Part shown: one piece after another, positions 23,901 through 35,345 of the stretch | How positions within the stretch are numbered: position 1 is the stretch's first letter | Layout of the letters: the number at the start of each line of letters is the position of its first letter | DNA from: Beaufortia kweichowensis | Taxonomy: Eukaryota; Chordata; Actinopteri; Cypriniformes; Gastromyzontidae | DNA: 64,000 nt | Assembly (NCBI GenBank): GCA_019155185.1 | Contig: CM032803.1 | Span: 1,424,001-1,488,000, forward strand | Direction: 5' to 3' | Translations under genes and position numbers: made by a program | Notes under the pieces: model-generated | Databases searched by the model: none | The model's input: the letters and a program-made list of their open reading frames with translations, nothing else | What the model was told of the DNA's origin: nothing

Positions 23901-25469
23901 GTCTATATCCCTGCTTTTCTTTTCCTTTACATTGTGTTTTATTGTCTTTTAAACAGTTTATATTTGTAACATCTATGTTTATTTTTACCTGGGACTAAGA
24001 AAAGATGGTTATGCTCACTGTACCCAACTATGTAACAGAATATCATACTAAATAATAACCACTTTTCTCAAAAATAGACGTCTCTTGAGTGTTGTTTTCT
24101 AAATTATTGTATTAAAATAATATAATTATTATTTATGCCTTCTTGATGCAAATCCACTGTTATTTCCAACTAGGTTCAGCTGCGAAACAAAGTGATAATA
24201 GAAAATGATTTTCAACATATAAATACATTTAGACTGAGAAACTATTAAAAACGTGTTGCATCACACCTAATGTAAGATTATAGATGGTTAAATATTGCTA
24301 TTTGCAACAATAGGCAAACAATGATCTCCTGTGGTTTTGGTAAGAGAAAACAATAAATACCTGGTTAAAAATGTCATCTCCATTGCGATACAATAATGTA
24401 GTTGCAAATTTCAATCAGCTGTGGAGACAAACAGGAACTGGTTTTATCTGCATTATGTCATATGAATAGTTTTATTCAGTTACTGAATTGAAGGGTTTAC
24501 AAAGTATAACTACTGTCAGAAGGAGATAACAGCGCTGTGCCGTTTGTTTGAAGTGCTCAATTGTATTGTTTGCTCTCTATCTTTGCTTGACTTCACAGTA
24601 CATACACGCATGATATTTTGTCAGTTGAATCCGACAGAATTATGTGGGGAGTCGTCGTTTACAAAGCTAAATATAAACTTCTCGACAATACGCTGCATTA
24701 TTGTTATTGTTCTGTTGACAGCTGACATTTGGTTTCACTGTGGTTAGAGATGGAGAAGGCAATGATGCCCCTCTGTAATTACCATCTTTCTATGCCACCA
24801 TCTTCGAAGTCTCTCTGTCAATCTGGCTCTTAGAGAATAGAAACAATAGAGAGAATAGAAAAGGGCATTTTGTGTGTGGGAGATGCTAAAGTGTAAGCGT
24901 CATTGGTCGTGTTCAGGCTGTCGTTTTGCCATTTGGGTAATGTTGAAATGGAACGGTAGAAATGGCTTTCTACCCTGCAGTTTCTTGAGCGTGTGTCTCT
25001 GTGTGTGCGTGCATATGTCTGTGTGTTTGGAGGGAGATACGTCAGGCTACAGCCCTTTGAACGCGGCCCTGCTCTGTCTGGCAGATTGTGGCGCGTGCAT
25101 TTTGTTTGTGAGCGTAAGCGATCGTGGCTGCTTCTGCTGTGCGTCTGCTTGCTAAATCACTGACACAGATGGGGGGCTTTTTAAAAACCAAAGACAAGAT
25201 GCAATGGCCAATGAGTGATTTGCCATGGAAATTATTCATGTGTTTTCTGTTGTAAGCTTTGCCTGCATATTTTTTGAGGCAGGCTAATTTTACAAGACAA
25301 GTTCTGTTTCATACAGACGTCTGGCTTATGAACAAAAGTAAGTACGTCTCTTTAGCTTCAAGATCTCATTAGATGCTACAGCCACGATGAAGCTGAATCA
25401 TCAGTCATTTTGTTTCCAAGACTTTTTTTTTACCTTAAGGTGAAAGATGGGCATCTGGCATGAAGCTGA

Positions 25470-25648
25470 ATGTGTGTGTACAAGTTGGTGTCATGTTTTA
25501 CTAATCTAATAATTTAACCAGGTTTGTGTAGGGGTTAAGAGTTAAGGGCAGAGTTAGGGGATAAAAAGTATAATTAGTCTGATATGAAAATAAAAGTCTA
25601 TGCAATGATCACACTAATACAGTGAAACAAATGTGTTTGTGTGTGTTT
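25470..25648 (+). mobile_element. GT-flanked dispersed repeat (mobile microsatellite), copy 2
   Basis: A TGTGTGTGTACAAG edge is followed by TGTCATGTTTTACTAAT, then a G-rich TTAGG-like block (GTAGGGGTTAAGAGTTAAGG, then GCAGAGTTAGGGGAT), AAAAAGTATAATTAGTCTGA and an ATAAAAGTCTATGCAATGAT block, ending at GTGAAACAAATGTG and a GTGTGTG edge. This matches the internal order of a widespread teleost repeat more fully than the copy at 9570-9733, but is diverged and has short GT edges. No coding capacity. Confidence 0.58.
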
Positions 25649-27607
25649 TAAAAAAGAGGCTTGAGAAATGAAATCATGTAAGAAGCAGTTTTTTATGTAT
25701 TATTATTATTCTGCGCTCAGATAAGTTGTCCTCCCAGAGATCTGAAAGATAAACTGCGACCGCACACGTACTGTAAACGCACACTTTTTCATCTCTACCT
25801 TCTTCATCTGTTTTCACTCTTACACCACGCTCCGTCTCTCTATAAACCGTGTGTACAGCCACCCACACCAATTTACAGTCTGATGGATCAGCCTTCAACA
25901 GGAATACAACATAATAATGATGTATTTTGCATCCTGAAGTACAGAAACTAAGATGAAATACAGAGTTGGCTGCCTGTGCTCTCAACTAAACTGATTTTAG
26001 TGTGTGTTTGTGTGTGTGTGTTCATCTATATGAATTGTTGCAGTGCACTATGTTGGCTTGAAGCGCAAGTGTTGCAGATCTGAAACGTTTCATAACTATA
26101 ATCAGACTGCTGACACATGCGTCTCCACACATCTGTATAAGTGTCTGACTGTCAGTGCATATTAATGTGTGTGAGAATGTATTCTGAATGTTTTGGCCTC
26201 GTTTTTGTTCTGGCAGTTCTGAGCTTATTTTGGTTAAAGCCAAGTCATCATGTGACCCTGCGTGGAAACCAACCAAGATACACTGAGTGCTTTAAAAGGA
26301 GAAATAAACACAGAATTTACCACATTTGCATTTTGCAAGAGGCAAATTTATTGCATAGCACACTTGATTCTGATTAGCTGTAAAATATAAATATGCCTAA
26401 TTTATTGTGTATAAGATTGTATAATATTATATTACAAATGGTAAAACCAAAATTGCATTTTTGTCTTCTTTGAACATCATATCTTGGCTTAAAGCCAGTA
26501 TGATGGTTTCTAATTGTTACAAATACGATAATAAAATATTTCAAATCAATAATTTACTCATTTGGCAAGTTATGCATCTGAAATAGTCTGTCATTATATA
26601 TGATAGACTATATAGCCGCATATTACTTTCATATGTGCAGATATTTTGATCACAGAAATTGCACTTTACTCCATTTTTCTGTGCAACCGTTCACTAATAT
26701 CTATGATGTTGTATTTCACATTAGTCAAAACAACGTCAACACCCCTAAATCCAGTACCACTATATTATAAAACAAATTGTCAAACTGTATATTTCCCTGT
26801 TGCTGTCTTTTTCTGCAGGTTTGGCCCAAAATAAGCTGCAACGTGAACCACCTTTTTCTGATTAGTAAAGGTCTGAATTCAGGAGACTACTGGTTGGAAC
26901 GCACTCCTGCCTGCCGTCCATTTTCTTCCTCCCTCCATCCATTCACTTCCCTTTTCAAGCCATCATTTTCATTCGACATGATTCAGAGCACCGTGACATC
27001 CTGTCTGTGTTCTAGAGCTTTTCCAGAGGCAGGAGGTCTCTCACAGAGCATCTGAGGGCTGCAGGGCCTGTGTGTGGACAGGTGTTTATAAAGCAGAGCT
27101 TCCTGACTGTGGAATTATTGCTTTCTGCTTTAAACCCCCTGCATTGATCTCGGCCAGGCCACAGTACTGCTGACCTGGGGAAAAGAGGGATAATTGAGAA
27201 AGAAACATAGAGAAGATACCACTGGGCCTGATGTGACTTTCTTCCATATGGAGCTTTAAACACAGATCATTGTGACTCAAAGTGTCATTAGATGAAATGG
27301 TAGATACTACTTCAGCTCACTTTTTTACCGTGTTTACAAAAACATAGAAACAACTGAAGAAAGGCAGTTTGAGAGCATGTGTGAAGTGTGTATGTTTGTT
27401 GTATTAATCATTTACTAAAAACTTTCAATTGATCTCAATCAACTTTTCTGAGTTACATTTTCACATTTTTATTATGCATTATCATTAATAATGGCGTGAG
27501 GTTTGCTACATTTCGACAGTCTCTCAAATATAAAGTGCAAGTTTATTAAATCCTGACACAGAAATATAACACAGTAACATTTTACAATATAGGACAAAAT
27601 TTGTACA
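25649..27607. other. Unique noncoding sequence
   Basis: A short (TG)n run lies at about 26000-26020. Small open frames (up to 103 codons on the minus strand at 25674-25985) have no recognisable homology. Around 26810-27060 the GC content rises slightly and includes TCTTTTTCTGCAG (ends 26818), a fair splice acceptor, but no supported exon follows. Confidence 0.5.
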
Positions 27608-27850
27608 GTACTATGCAAAAATATTTATTTTTCAGTCTCTTTTTTAAGATACAAACTAAAAATGCAGTAAATATGTACATTTTTTAAACCAAAATGTTTT
27701 TCAGGCAAAAGTCAGTATTTAGTGTGATCACGCTTGGCACTAAGCACATCTTGAACTGTTTTGATGAGACTGTATGAATTAGAAATTGGGGTTCCATTCC
27801 ATTTAGGTTTAAGAGATTTGTGCATGTGGCAGACGTGCTGTTGACAAAGT
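27608..27850 (+). mobile_element. Probable decayed dispersed repeat
   Basis: Blocks such as ACTATGCAAAAATA, GTACATTTTTTAAACCAAAA, GTCAGTATTTAGTGTGATCA, CTTGGCACTAAGCACATCTT and GAACTGTTTTGATGAGACTG resemble a repeat I have seen scattered in cyprinid genomes. I cannot name the family, and neither terminal repeats nor a target duplication are visible, so limits are approximate. No open frame of note. Confidence 0.42.
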
Positions 27851-29448
27851 TTAACTCGTACTGAAATCAGACCCTGCCTTTATGATCAAGAGTTCATTTA
27901 ACATAACTCATCTAGTCAATGATGAGAATGCACATTCAGATTTTATCAGCCCTTTCTTAGATCTAGCAGACCCAGGCTCTTCTTTCATCACAGATACACC
28001 GTTAAGCCGCACTGATATATAGACAGAAGAGGAAAGATGCGTAATTGAGTAAGTGCCCCCCTGGAAGTGGATGCCGGAATAAAATGAGTTTTTATAAAAG
28101 CTTTTCTGTGGATCGTTTTACTTAAAAGTACATAAAAGCCCCCTCAAAGTTCCCTGCCTTCATCTGACGAACTCCCAATGGATCACAAACACAAATACTA
28201 ACCCACTAGAATAAAAGTGTTGACCACAAGAGCAGGAACGCACACTCGCTCTTTACTCTTATCCACCTTAAAATACCCATAAATACACCCACGCTCACGT
28301 ATGCATTCATGAAAAAATAACACGGGTGTTCCATTCAGGCCTGTGTGCTATCACTTTAAAACCCTTCACCTTAACCTGGGTCATTAATAATGCTTTAGAT
28401 GAAAGGAAACAGGACTTAGTTTGCACTTACAAGATCTGAGCGTTCAAACAAACAGCACAGCCAAAGAAGCATTTTATCTTTTAGTGCTTCGTCTAAGCCT
28501 GACCTGTAAAACAGAATAAGAGATCGAGATTTTATATTTACATTCATAAGAAGCATAGAAAACATGCACATGATATCTTAAGGTTACATGCTTGTCTTTT
28601 GCAAAGCATTAAGCAAATCTTGTTGTGAATAATGCTGTAACTATATCTGTATTGAATGAGATTAGACAGACTAGATTACCACGACAGAAAGCATGACCCA
28701 AATATACTAATAAATGCGGTTGTTGTCTATGTAGGGGAATCACAAAGAATAAACCAAAGCATACAGACTTCCTTCAGAAGTCACTGTTTGCTGAATGAAT
28801 TGACAGAGATATTGTAAATGTAATGTTTGCAATTAGCCTAAAATGGCTGTGAAGTATCAGGCTGAGTGAACCATTGAAGCGAGGAGCAGATGAGTCACAG
28901 GCTGTCTGATTGACTCACCACAATACTGCCTCTGCTTTGGCAAACACACGCTCAAGCATGTCAACATTACTGGTGCAGATGCCAGGCCTGATCCCTGCGC
29001 GCACAGCCAATGTGTGCTGACAAATCTGACCACTGCTCGCTGCTATTGCATAGAGGCATTGTGGGACATTGAGAGACCAGACATCATGATGTAACGGCCA
29101 TTGGGTCATCCAGTGAAACAACTTGACCCACGTTCAGCTATAGGATGTCATGTCAGTGGGTGGCTGTAATTATTGGGGAATACATAAAAATTTATATTTA
29201 GGTATATTAAGTATATATAAAAAATTATATGTAATGTATTGTATAGGTTGTGGGAAATCTGCTTTAGAATTCATGGCAAGTCTTTAACAAAATGTTTGAT
29301 AGGGTTCTAAAAGGTGTAAAAAGCATCAACATACTGTACATTATATATATTGTACATTTTCGTATAAAATTTATTTAAATTTAGCTGATTTAAATTTACA
29401 CAATGTATACATATAAACTAAAAAAATAAATAGTATATAAATCCTACA
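27851..29448. other. Unique noncoding sequence, AT-rich at the right end
   Basis: No gene or RNA gene seen. 28900-29130 is slightly GC-richer and open on the minus strand for 68 codons without homology. 29170-29448 is very AT-rich with repeated AATTTA/TAAATT words, forming low-complexity flanking DNA for the next element. Confidence 0.5.
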
Positions 29449-29769
29449 GTAAAACTTTACAATAAGATTGTATTTGTTAACATTAGTAAATGAAAACATG
29501 AGCTAAAACAAACTGACAATGAACTTTATAGTTTTCAGTGTTTATTAATCTTTGTTAATTGTTAATTGTTTATGTTAGTTCATTGTGCACTAACTACTGT
29601 TGACAGGTACAACTTAGATTTTTAAAATATATTATAATATATAATATATAGTATTAGAAAATGCTAAAATTAACATGGACTAGATTAATAAATGTTGTAG
29701 AAGTTTTGTTAGGTTATGTTAGATAATGCATTAACTAATTTGTAACCAATACAACCCTATTGTTTACCA
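29449..29769. mobile_element. MITE-like inverted-repeat element (CTTTACAATAAG family)
   Basis: The left end ACTTTACAATAAGATTGTATTTG is mirrored at the right end by CAATACAACCCTATTGTTTACC, whose reverse complement starts GGTAAACAATAGGGTTGTATTG. The right end lacks a few bases of the usual CTTTAC block. Inside are the typical TTAACATTAGTAAATGAA, TTATTAATCTTTGTTAATTG and TTAACTAATTTGTAACCAAT segments of a very abundant teleost miniature element that ends in these inverted repeats. The middle contains an ATATAATATATAAT-rich patch. No clear target-site duplication remains and it encodes no protein, so it is an old nonautonomous copy. Confidence 0.8.
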
Positions 29770-30347
29770 TCTTACCCACTGTTCCCAATCTCTCTCTTTT
29801 TCCTGCCCTTCTCTCATAGTTCAGAGCAGCACAAGGTGACTGCTGATATTAAGCGTAGGTCTGTTACGGCAGACTTGCTCCCTGATGGCGGTTTCATGTA
29901 GCGCTGTAGACTGCTTTCGCCACGTTTCATAAACTCGCTTATTATTCAGTCACCAACAGTGAATGTGCCTTGTTGTCTCCAATGGAGAGGCAAACAGAGC
30001 TAAACTCTCCCTCATAAACACAGCTAAAAGTTTTACACATTTATCGATCAGAAGCAGGATTGTCCCTCGATTCCACATTGGCTTTTATATGCACGGCAGC
30101 CTCGGCCAATCTGGACAGGTGATGTGGCGTGACTGCTAGGACGCAGCTGGTGGTATGTATGTCTAAGTGTGCTAAAACGGCTGGCGTCCTGAAGGTTAGG
30201 CAAACAAAGATGTAAGGGATGACACGGACCTATTAGGGAGGGAAGTGATGGGGAAAGCGAGGGAGGTGGTGAGAAATCCATCAGTAGCTACATAAACCAT
30301 CTTGGAGATCTGTTTGAGGAGGAAGATTTGCCTTGGGGAGGAATGTG
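29770..30347. other. Unique noncoding sequence
   Basis: No gene seen. A 77-codon minus-strand open frame overlaps a GA-rich stretch (30220-30280) and is not credible as a gene. Confidence 0.5.
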
Positions 30348-30413
30348 AGATATATATAATATATATTTATCGATATATATATTATAGATATATATATTAT
30401 AGATATATAATCG
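30348..30413. repeat. AT-rich minisatellite, 15-base unit
   Basis: Two exact copies of a 15-base unit, ATATATATATTATAG (30373-30387 and 30388-30402), plus a partial third, sit inside a longer TA-alternating run beginning at about 30349. Strongly hairpin-prone. Confidence 0.85.
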
Positions 30414-32589
30414 TTAATATTGTACAGTAGGCCAAAAAATATGGAAATAGTTGTTGGCAGGAGTTGCAAGAGTACAAATATATGTGAAATAATTATTTAA
30501 TGAGACCTATTTTGTGTATGTGGACCTAAACAAGGCCACCATGTGCATTTACTACTCTTAGTAATGCCTTAACAGTATGAAAACAGGCGTGCAAGGGTAG
30601 CAACCGTGACACATTCGTGAAGGCCAGATGGCCAAGTTGCTCTGGCCAAAGAAAAAAAGATCTCTCCAGCTTTCCCACCAGCTGTGTTGTAATAAAACAC
30701 ATTTATATCATGATAGCTGCACCATCCCTGTAGTGTGGATCTGGTACGCTCTGTTCATGAGTCTGGGCAGAAGAAAGCCTGGAAATCTGATGCCTGCTGG
30801 CACTAGCGTCTGTCAAACCCCTATTGACCGTTTTGTTGCAAAACTGTCCACTTCTAATAGAAAAGTTAAACTCCCTGCATTTAGACTGGGATGATAATTC
30901 TTGTTCTTTGTGGTATTTTTAACAGTGGCAGCAGACTTTTCAGTAATAGTTGTATCAGTATTTCTCTGTGAGCGTGTACTGTTTTATTCTCAGTAATTTG
31001 CTGCTTTTTGCTGCTCCTTTGTTCAAGCTTGTTAACACTTTTCAAATCCTCCCACTCTGTGAGGTATTTATATGCATTTCTATAGAATAAAATATGACCA
31101 TTGTTCTTTCTTTACAGTTGTCAGCAGGACACATCAGCATGCGGATATGGCCCATGGTAGTTGCACGGTCAGCGGTGAGGTGAGCTCGGCACCTTCGTAA
31201 ATCCTGTCCCGCTGTCCCTGGCTTTCTCCTCTGCCGTCAACCGGCAGCCCACGGGAGGCGTTAATGGAATGTCAAATCAGAAACGGGCCGAACGGGTGAC
31301 AGGGTAGTCAATAAGGCTGGGATGTTCCGTCTGGTTGAGGTCACGACCGCCCTGTCTGTGCCCTTGTTGCTTTGAACAACAAACATGGAATAATTCAACT
31401 TTTCTGGGTTGGAGACGTGGTTGAATTTCATTATATAGACACAACACTGACAAGGACCCTGCGATGAGAGATGCAAGTTAAATAAAACTGTGAAAGTTTT
31501 ACTGCGAGCATTGTGGAAAAGGTCACGGTTGAGTTGTTTTAATGCAGGTTTTCAACCTTGGGTCATAACCCTACGAGATACAAATGTGCTTGAGGGGGAT
31601 TTCTTTGAACAATATGTTATTTCATTTTTTTCAGTTATAAGTGTTACAGCTGTAGGGTACACTAAAATATAAATATGCAGATTTTCTTGTGCTTAAAATA
31701 TGACATGAAGTGTAGGCCTCAACGTGATCTGGACACAAAGCCGTATTCATGCCTGCTCGAGTGCATCCCTATGAGGAATATTGATTCATCTAAAGGTGAT
31801 GTGTGACTAATTGACCTAAAACAGCATCTCATTTGATCAAGGAATGATTCAGTGCCTATGTTTGAGAAAAGACGTAATACCAAATAACATAAACTAAATT
31901 GAATAGAACGGCAGAGGTGATTTTCACACTTTCAACTATAATACTGGATTTATTACTAGTTGTGACACAACAATGACATGTTTGATGCACACCTGTTTTT
32001 TATTAAGAACTACACATGAACAATCAAAATGGCATTTAACACAAGAATGGAAAAATAAAATAAAGAGATGGGGGAAAATAACCAGTCAAAATAAACTACA
32101 CCTAGGAAACATTTATGTATGACATATACTAGTAGTTTTTACAGCTTTCTTATTAAATGAATTAGAAGTAGTCACAAAATACTAATGTAGGTCAGCAAGT
32201 AGATCATGCAAAATTAGCATTTATGTAAAAACAATTATGTTAATAAAATAAGATAATTAATAAAATTATATAACATATAAGTAAAATAAATATATACAAT
32301 AGCCTATTTAAAATATATTCATTTGGCAAATTCAAACAAAATATCTATATCCAAAATCTTTTTGAAAATCTTTGTCAAAGCCTTAATATCTTTATCAAAA
32401 GCCTTTTAACAACAAGTTTGAGTAATGACAAAAGACTGAATAAATGACTATAGTTCCTGGGTGCTCTTACACGAACGATCTGTAGAAATAAATCTTTAAA
32501 TTGAGATAAAATATGTATACACAACTCATTATCCGAAAGGACATTTCTCTTTTCTTATAGTAAATATCTATGTGGTATTTAACCAGAGG
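30414..32589. other. Noncoding sequence: one exon-like block, then AT-rich DNA
   Basis: 30414-31080 holds an 88-codon open frame (30628-30894) with no recognisable family. 31118-31330 is GC-richer with an acceptor and donor pair. 31340-32580 is unique and increasingly AT-rich, including a short imperfect tandem duplication at 32368-32405 (ATCTTTGTCAAAGCCTT followed by ATCTTTATCAAAAGCCTT). A sequence near 31540-31600 faintly recalls hAT termini but was not accepted. Confidence 0.5.
31118..31179 (+). other. Exon-like block with paired acceptor and donor
   Basis: TTGTTCTTTCTTTACAG ends at 31117 and GAG/GTGAGC follows at 31179/31180, both good splice consensus. Between them 62 nt allow one frame open (two leading bases, then 20 codons: VSRTHQHADM... 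to ...VSGE). It is short enough to be chance, no family is recognised and no partner exon is evident. The surrounding 200 bp has raised GC and CpG. Confidence 0.18.
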
Positions 32590-32755
32590 CGTGGTCGACT
32601 TTAGGTAGCGCTGCGCAGATTGCTCAATCTATGACGTCACGGTATCGCGAGAGACATCTCGCGGTGTTTCGATTGGCGTGAGCAGCGTCAAAGTCGATCA
32701 CACCTGTTGACAGGCAGTGAATCCATCATGTGTGCGGGACCGTGTGATTTTACAG
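32590..32755 (+). promoter_or_regulatory. Isolated CpG-rich promoter-like block (CRE, CCAAT, TCTCGCG)
   Basis: About 16 CpGs fall in roughly 165 bp, in striking contrast to the CpG-poor AT-rich DNA on both sides. It contains a perfect palindromic cAMP-response element TGACGTCA (32632-32639), an inverted CCAAT box ATTGG (32672-32676), a GCGCTGCGCAG NRF1-like word (about 32608-32618), and the dyad CGCGAGA-GACA-TCTCGCG (32646-32663), related to the TCTCGCGAGA motif of TATA-less vertebrate promoters. An outer inverted pair TCGACTTT (32595-32602) and AAAGTCGA (32690-32697) frames it. Just downstream are an ATG at 32728 and a consensus donor at 32756. I infer a CpG-island-type start site, possibly bidirectional and possibly carried by a dispersed repeat. 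Orientation is set only by the downstream ATG and donor. Confidence 0.5.
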
Positions 32756-32995
32756 GTAAGATGAATAAAACTCACTAAACATTTTGATGTCTTACTATTA
32801 TGGAAAATACGTAAAAAAGCAGTTAATACTTACAATAGTTTAATTCGTCTACTGTCGAATCGCAGACCAAAAAGTTTGAGAATCTCTAATGCCATTAAAC
32901 AGTTTCTTGCTTCAGGACAAGCGTTTCCCCGTATGTCAGATCCTCCCGGGGAGCTGACAAGGATTTCAGAATGGTTGAAAATCGCAAAGATAAAA
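32728..32995 (+). CDS. Candidate two-exon 5' coding start, unknown product (partial)
   Basis: Exon 1 would run from ATG at 32728 to 32755 (MCAGPCDFT plus one base) and ends ACAG/GTAAGA, a strong donor. A 160-bp intron ends TTTCTTGCTTCAG at 32915. Exon 2 (32916-32995) keeps the phase (G + GA = Gly), stays open for 27 codons and ends AAAA/GTGAGC. The joined 36-residue N terminus includes QAFPRMSDPPGELTRISEWL and ends KIAKIK. I recognise no domain. Support comes from agreement of promoter, ATG, phase and three splice signals. Against it, no third exon could be identified, so this may be a truncated duplicate, a relic of a multicopy gene, a transposon-derived gene, or chance. Confidence 0.3.
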
Positions 32996-35188
32996 GTGAG
33001 CTTTTGTAGATTTTGTGTTGGTCTATGTGATGTTCAGACACTCCCAGGCTTTCAGTCTTTCTTTGTTTCCGCGTCAGATCTGTCATTCAGTTTGATTCAG
33101 TATATTTAGCTCTACTACAGGATTAGAGGAATTCTAGTATAGTCACTTTTTCACTGAATTATAAATGATAACTTCTATTGAAACTGTGCAAATGTTTACA
33201 AAATACTGAGGTGATTTATAAAGTGAGCCATGGTTTATTATTGTTTTCACGTTGGCGGCCTGCAGATGCGATTTTGAAGGTTAAAAGGACTGAGCTGAAT
33301 GTTTGCTTATGCACGTCTTACAATGACCATCACTCAAAGTCACCGCTTCTGTTTATTCTCAGTTGCAAAGTGTCTGGGGTCATTGCCATCAGTGTTATGT
33401 ATTAGTCCTCATGTCCATGTTAAGGAAACTCAATAGAATATGTTTAAATAATGCATCAGAAAGGCCAGAGGTTTGCATGTATTGTCAGAATAAGAACATG
33501 ATCCCTGGCTTCAAGAGTCAGAAAGTGTAGAAGCCTGAATGATAATAGTCTCTCTACATTCAATGCATTAATATAGTATTGCAAAGAAAACATACTTGGA
33601 ATAAAAACTGGCATGTGAAGGTTAGTAATATTTCATCCTTTCAGTAAACAATCTCTTGGACGGTATCTGGTGTGTAATTTATGAAAGACAACAAAACCAA
33701 CAAAACATGTGTAATTACCTTCATGCTGTCATGTTTTCTGCAAAACCATTTTATCAAAACGTTATTTTTTGTTTACTGTTTTCGTGAATTGTTTGTCTTA
33801 ATGAGTGTCAAAAATAATGAGTTGTTCACTTTACGAATCACATCACACAGTTAATAAAGTTCAGCTTTATGGAACATAACCTCAAAGTTTGTTGGAAAGT
33901 TTGAAGATTATGGAGGAGACTGTGATAAATGTAAACATACTGTATTGTTTGGGGAGGTTTTTGTTACTGGTAACTGTGTTTTCAAGGTAAGCAATAAGAA
34001 GAAAAATAGGTGCTTTATAAGATGCACAAAAGATGTAGAGGTTCCTAAGAAAGAGTCCCTTTTGTGTAGTGAAAATTGTAAGTGCTTCAATAATCTAATA
34101 TGCTATCTGCAAAGTATACCCAGCCTTGCTTGTTGCTTCAAAAATGTTATCTGTTGTACTTTTATTCATGTTTTAATTGGTGTTTTATCTCCCACTGAAA
34201 GGTCTTCTGGCACATCAAGACGCTGCTGTGGAACATCAAGCAGAGATGTTAAGGTCGTCATGTGACACATTCACCGGCACCCGACTTTTCCTCTCCCCCA
34301 ATGTGCGGCCTGCCACTCACCTCGGTCTCTGACTCAATTCATCTCTGTCAGGACACTGCTGACGACGCTGTTTGATGACTTCAGGTATCGTGTCACAAAG
34401 CTCCAAGGCTGAACATGGTCTCATTATTCCATAGACGGCTCCAGAGAATCGTAACCACAATGACGGCAGCAGGTACTGTACTTAAGTTTGCCCCGCTTGC
34501 TGTGGTCGATAAATACAAGGACATTTTTTGTGCCGTTTTGTTTTAAATGCTGTGAAATGGGAAGGTTTGCATGAATGCACCTAATGTGCTTAAAATTAAA
34601 GGTTAAACGCTATTTATCATTACAGCGCTCCTTAATTGACGGTGTTGAAAAGATTGTGTATGGCACAATATTCAAAGAAGGTAGTAAACATACATTTTGC
34701 CAAGGACGCTGTGACCTTGTTTTGTTTTTTAGTGGTCTTTGACCATTTAAGGCAATCCAGAAAGCTACATTTACACGTTTGCTGTTGCCATGAGAACTTG
34801 GGCAGTGTGGCACATCTTTGGTAGAGCTCCATAGAGGACAAAAGAGAGAGAGAGAGAGAGAGAGGTTCATAGTGGCAGCCACTGAAGCAGAACAACATCT
34901 GCACACAGTAGCGCAGGCCTTCTGCACTAACACACGGCTCCCGCCGCGCGATGCTTTGCGGCCTAGCAGGCTGTGACCTCCCACAGGCTCAAGAGGAGCT
35001 CTTCCTCTTAAAAGCCAGCTGTGCCTTTCTCTCTGCCAGCCAAACACTCCACAGTCCAGCTGTTCAACTAAGCCCAACAAGGGATATCCAGCTAGCTTTT
35101 TATATTCCTATGGTGTTGGTTTGAAGGTACATGGTGAAAGGTAGAGTGTAAGTGATTATTTGGGGTGTTTTTCTTTTATTGAGGCATA
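32996..35188. other. Noncoding sequence downstream of the CpG-rich block
   Basis: No convincing further exons. 33240-33290 and 34180-34460 are slightly GC-richer. 34880-35080 is GC- and CpG-richer. The longest ATG-initiated open frame in the window (156 codons, minus strand, 34610-35080) runs through a GA tract and this block, but it has no domain, its composition is biased, and overlapping frames are also open. I do not consider it a gene. Confidence 0.5.
34843..34864. repeat. Short (GA)n microsatellite
   Basis: Eleven GA units without interruption. It creates a serine-leucine run in minus-strand translations. Confidence 0.95.
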
Positions 35189-35345
35189 TGTGACCCTAGA
35201 CCACAAAACCAGTCACAAGTGGCATGGGTATATTTGTAGCAATAGCCTTAAATTGTCAATTTTTCTTTTATGTCAAAAATCATTAGGATATTATTAATTT
35301 CCTACTGTAAAAATATCAAACCTTTTATTTTATCTCCTAAAATAT
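35189..35345 (+). mobile_element. Truncated MITE-type repeat (TGTGACCC...CCACAAAACCAGTC family)
   Basis: The left end TGTGACCCTAGACCACAAAA, then CCAGTCACAAGTGGCATGGG, TATATTTGTAGCAATAGCC, TTTTTCTTTTATGTCAAAAA and TCATTAGGATATTA are, in order, the first half of a very common cyprinid repeat whose far end is the inverted CTGGTTTTGTGGTCCAGGGTCACA. That far end is absent and internal blocks are shortened, so the copy is truncated. Limits at the right are approximate because the sequence grades into AT-rich DNA. No coding capacity. Confidence 0.8.

Larger units (their letters stand above)
17965..25469. other. Long unique noncoding stretch with weak exon-like blocks
   Basis: About 7.5 kb without a recognisable gene or clear mobile element. 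20080-21060 has higher GC and contains two acceptor-plus-open-frame blocks (20512-20631 and 20831-20974). The 147-codon open frame at 21117-21560 has no recognisable domain and is hydrophobic only by composition. Small low-complexity runs include TTTG units at about 21213-21228 and TTA units at about 23128-23142. 22900-24450 is AT-rich and featureless. Confidence 0.5.

Noticed and set aside
31540..31600. Sequence reminiscent of hAT-type termini (TTTTCAACCTTGGGTCATAACCC region)
   Set aside because: No matching opposite end or target duplication could be found, and identity to any family is weak.
34610..35080. 156-codon minus-strand open frame, the longest in the window
   Set aside because: It runs through a GA tract and a CpG-richer block, has other open frames on top of it, and shows no domain, signal peptide or splice logic.
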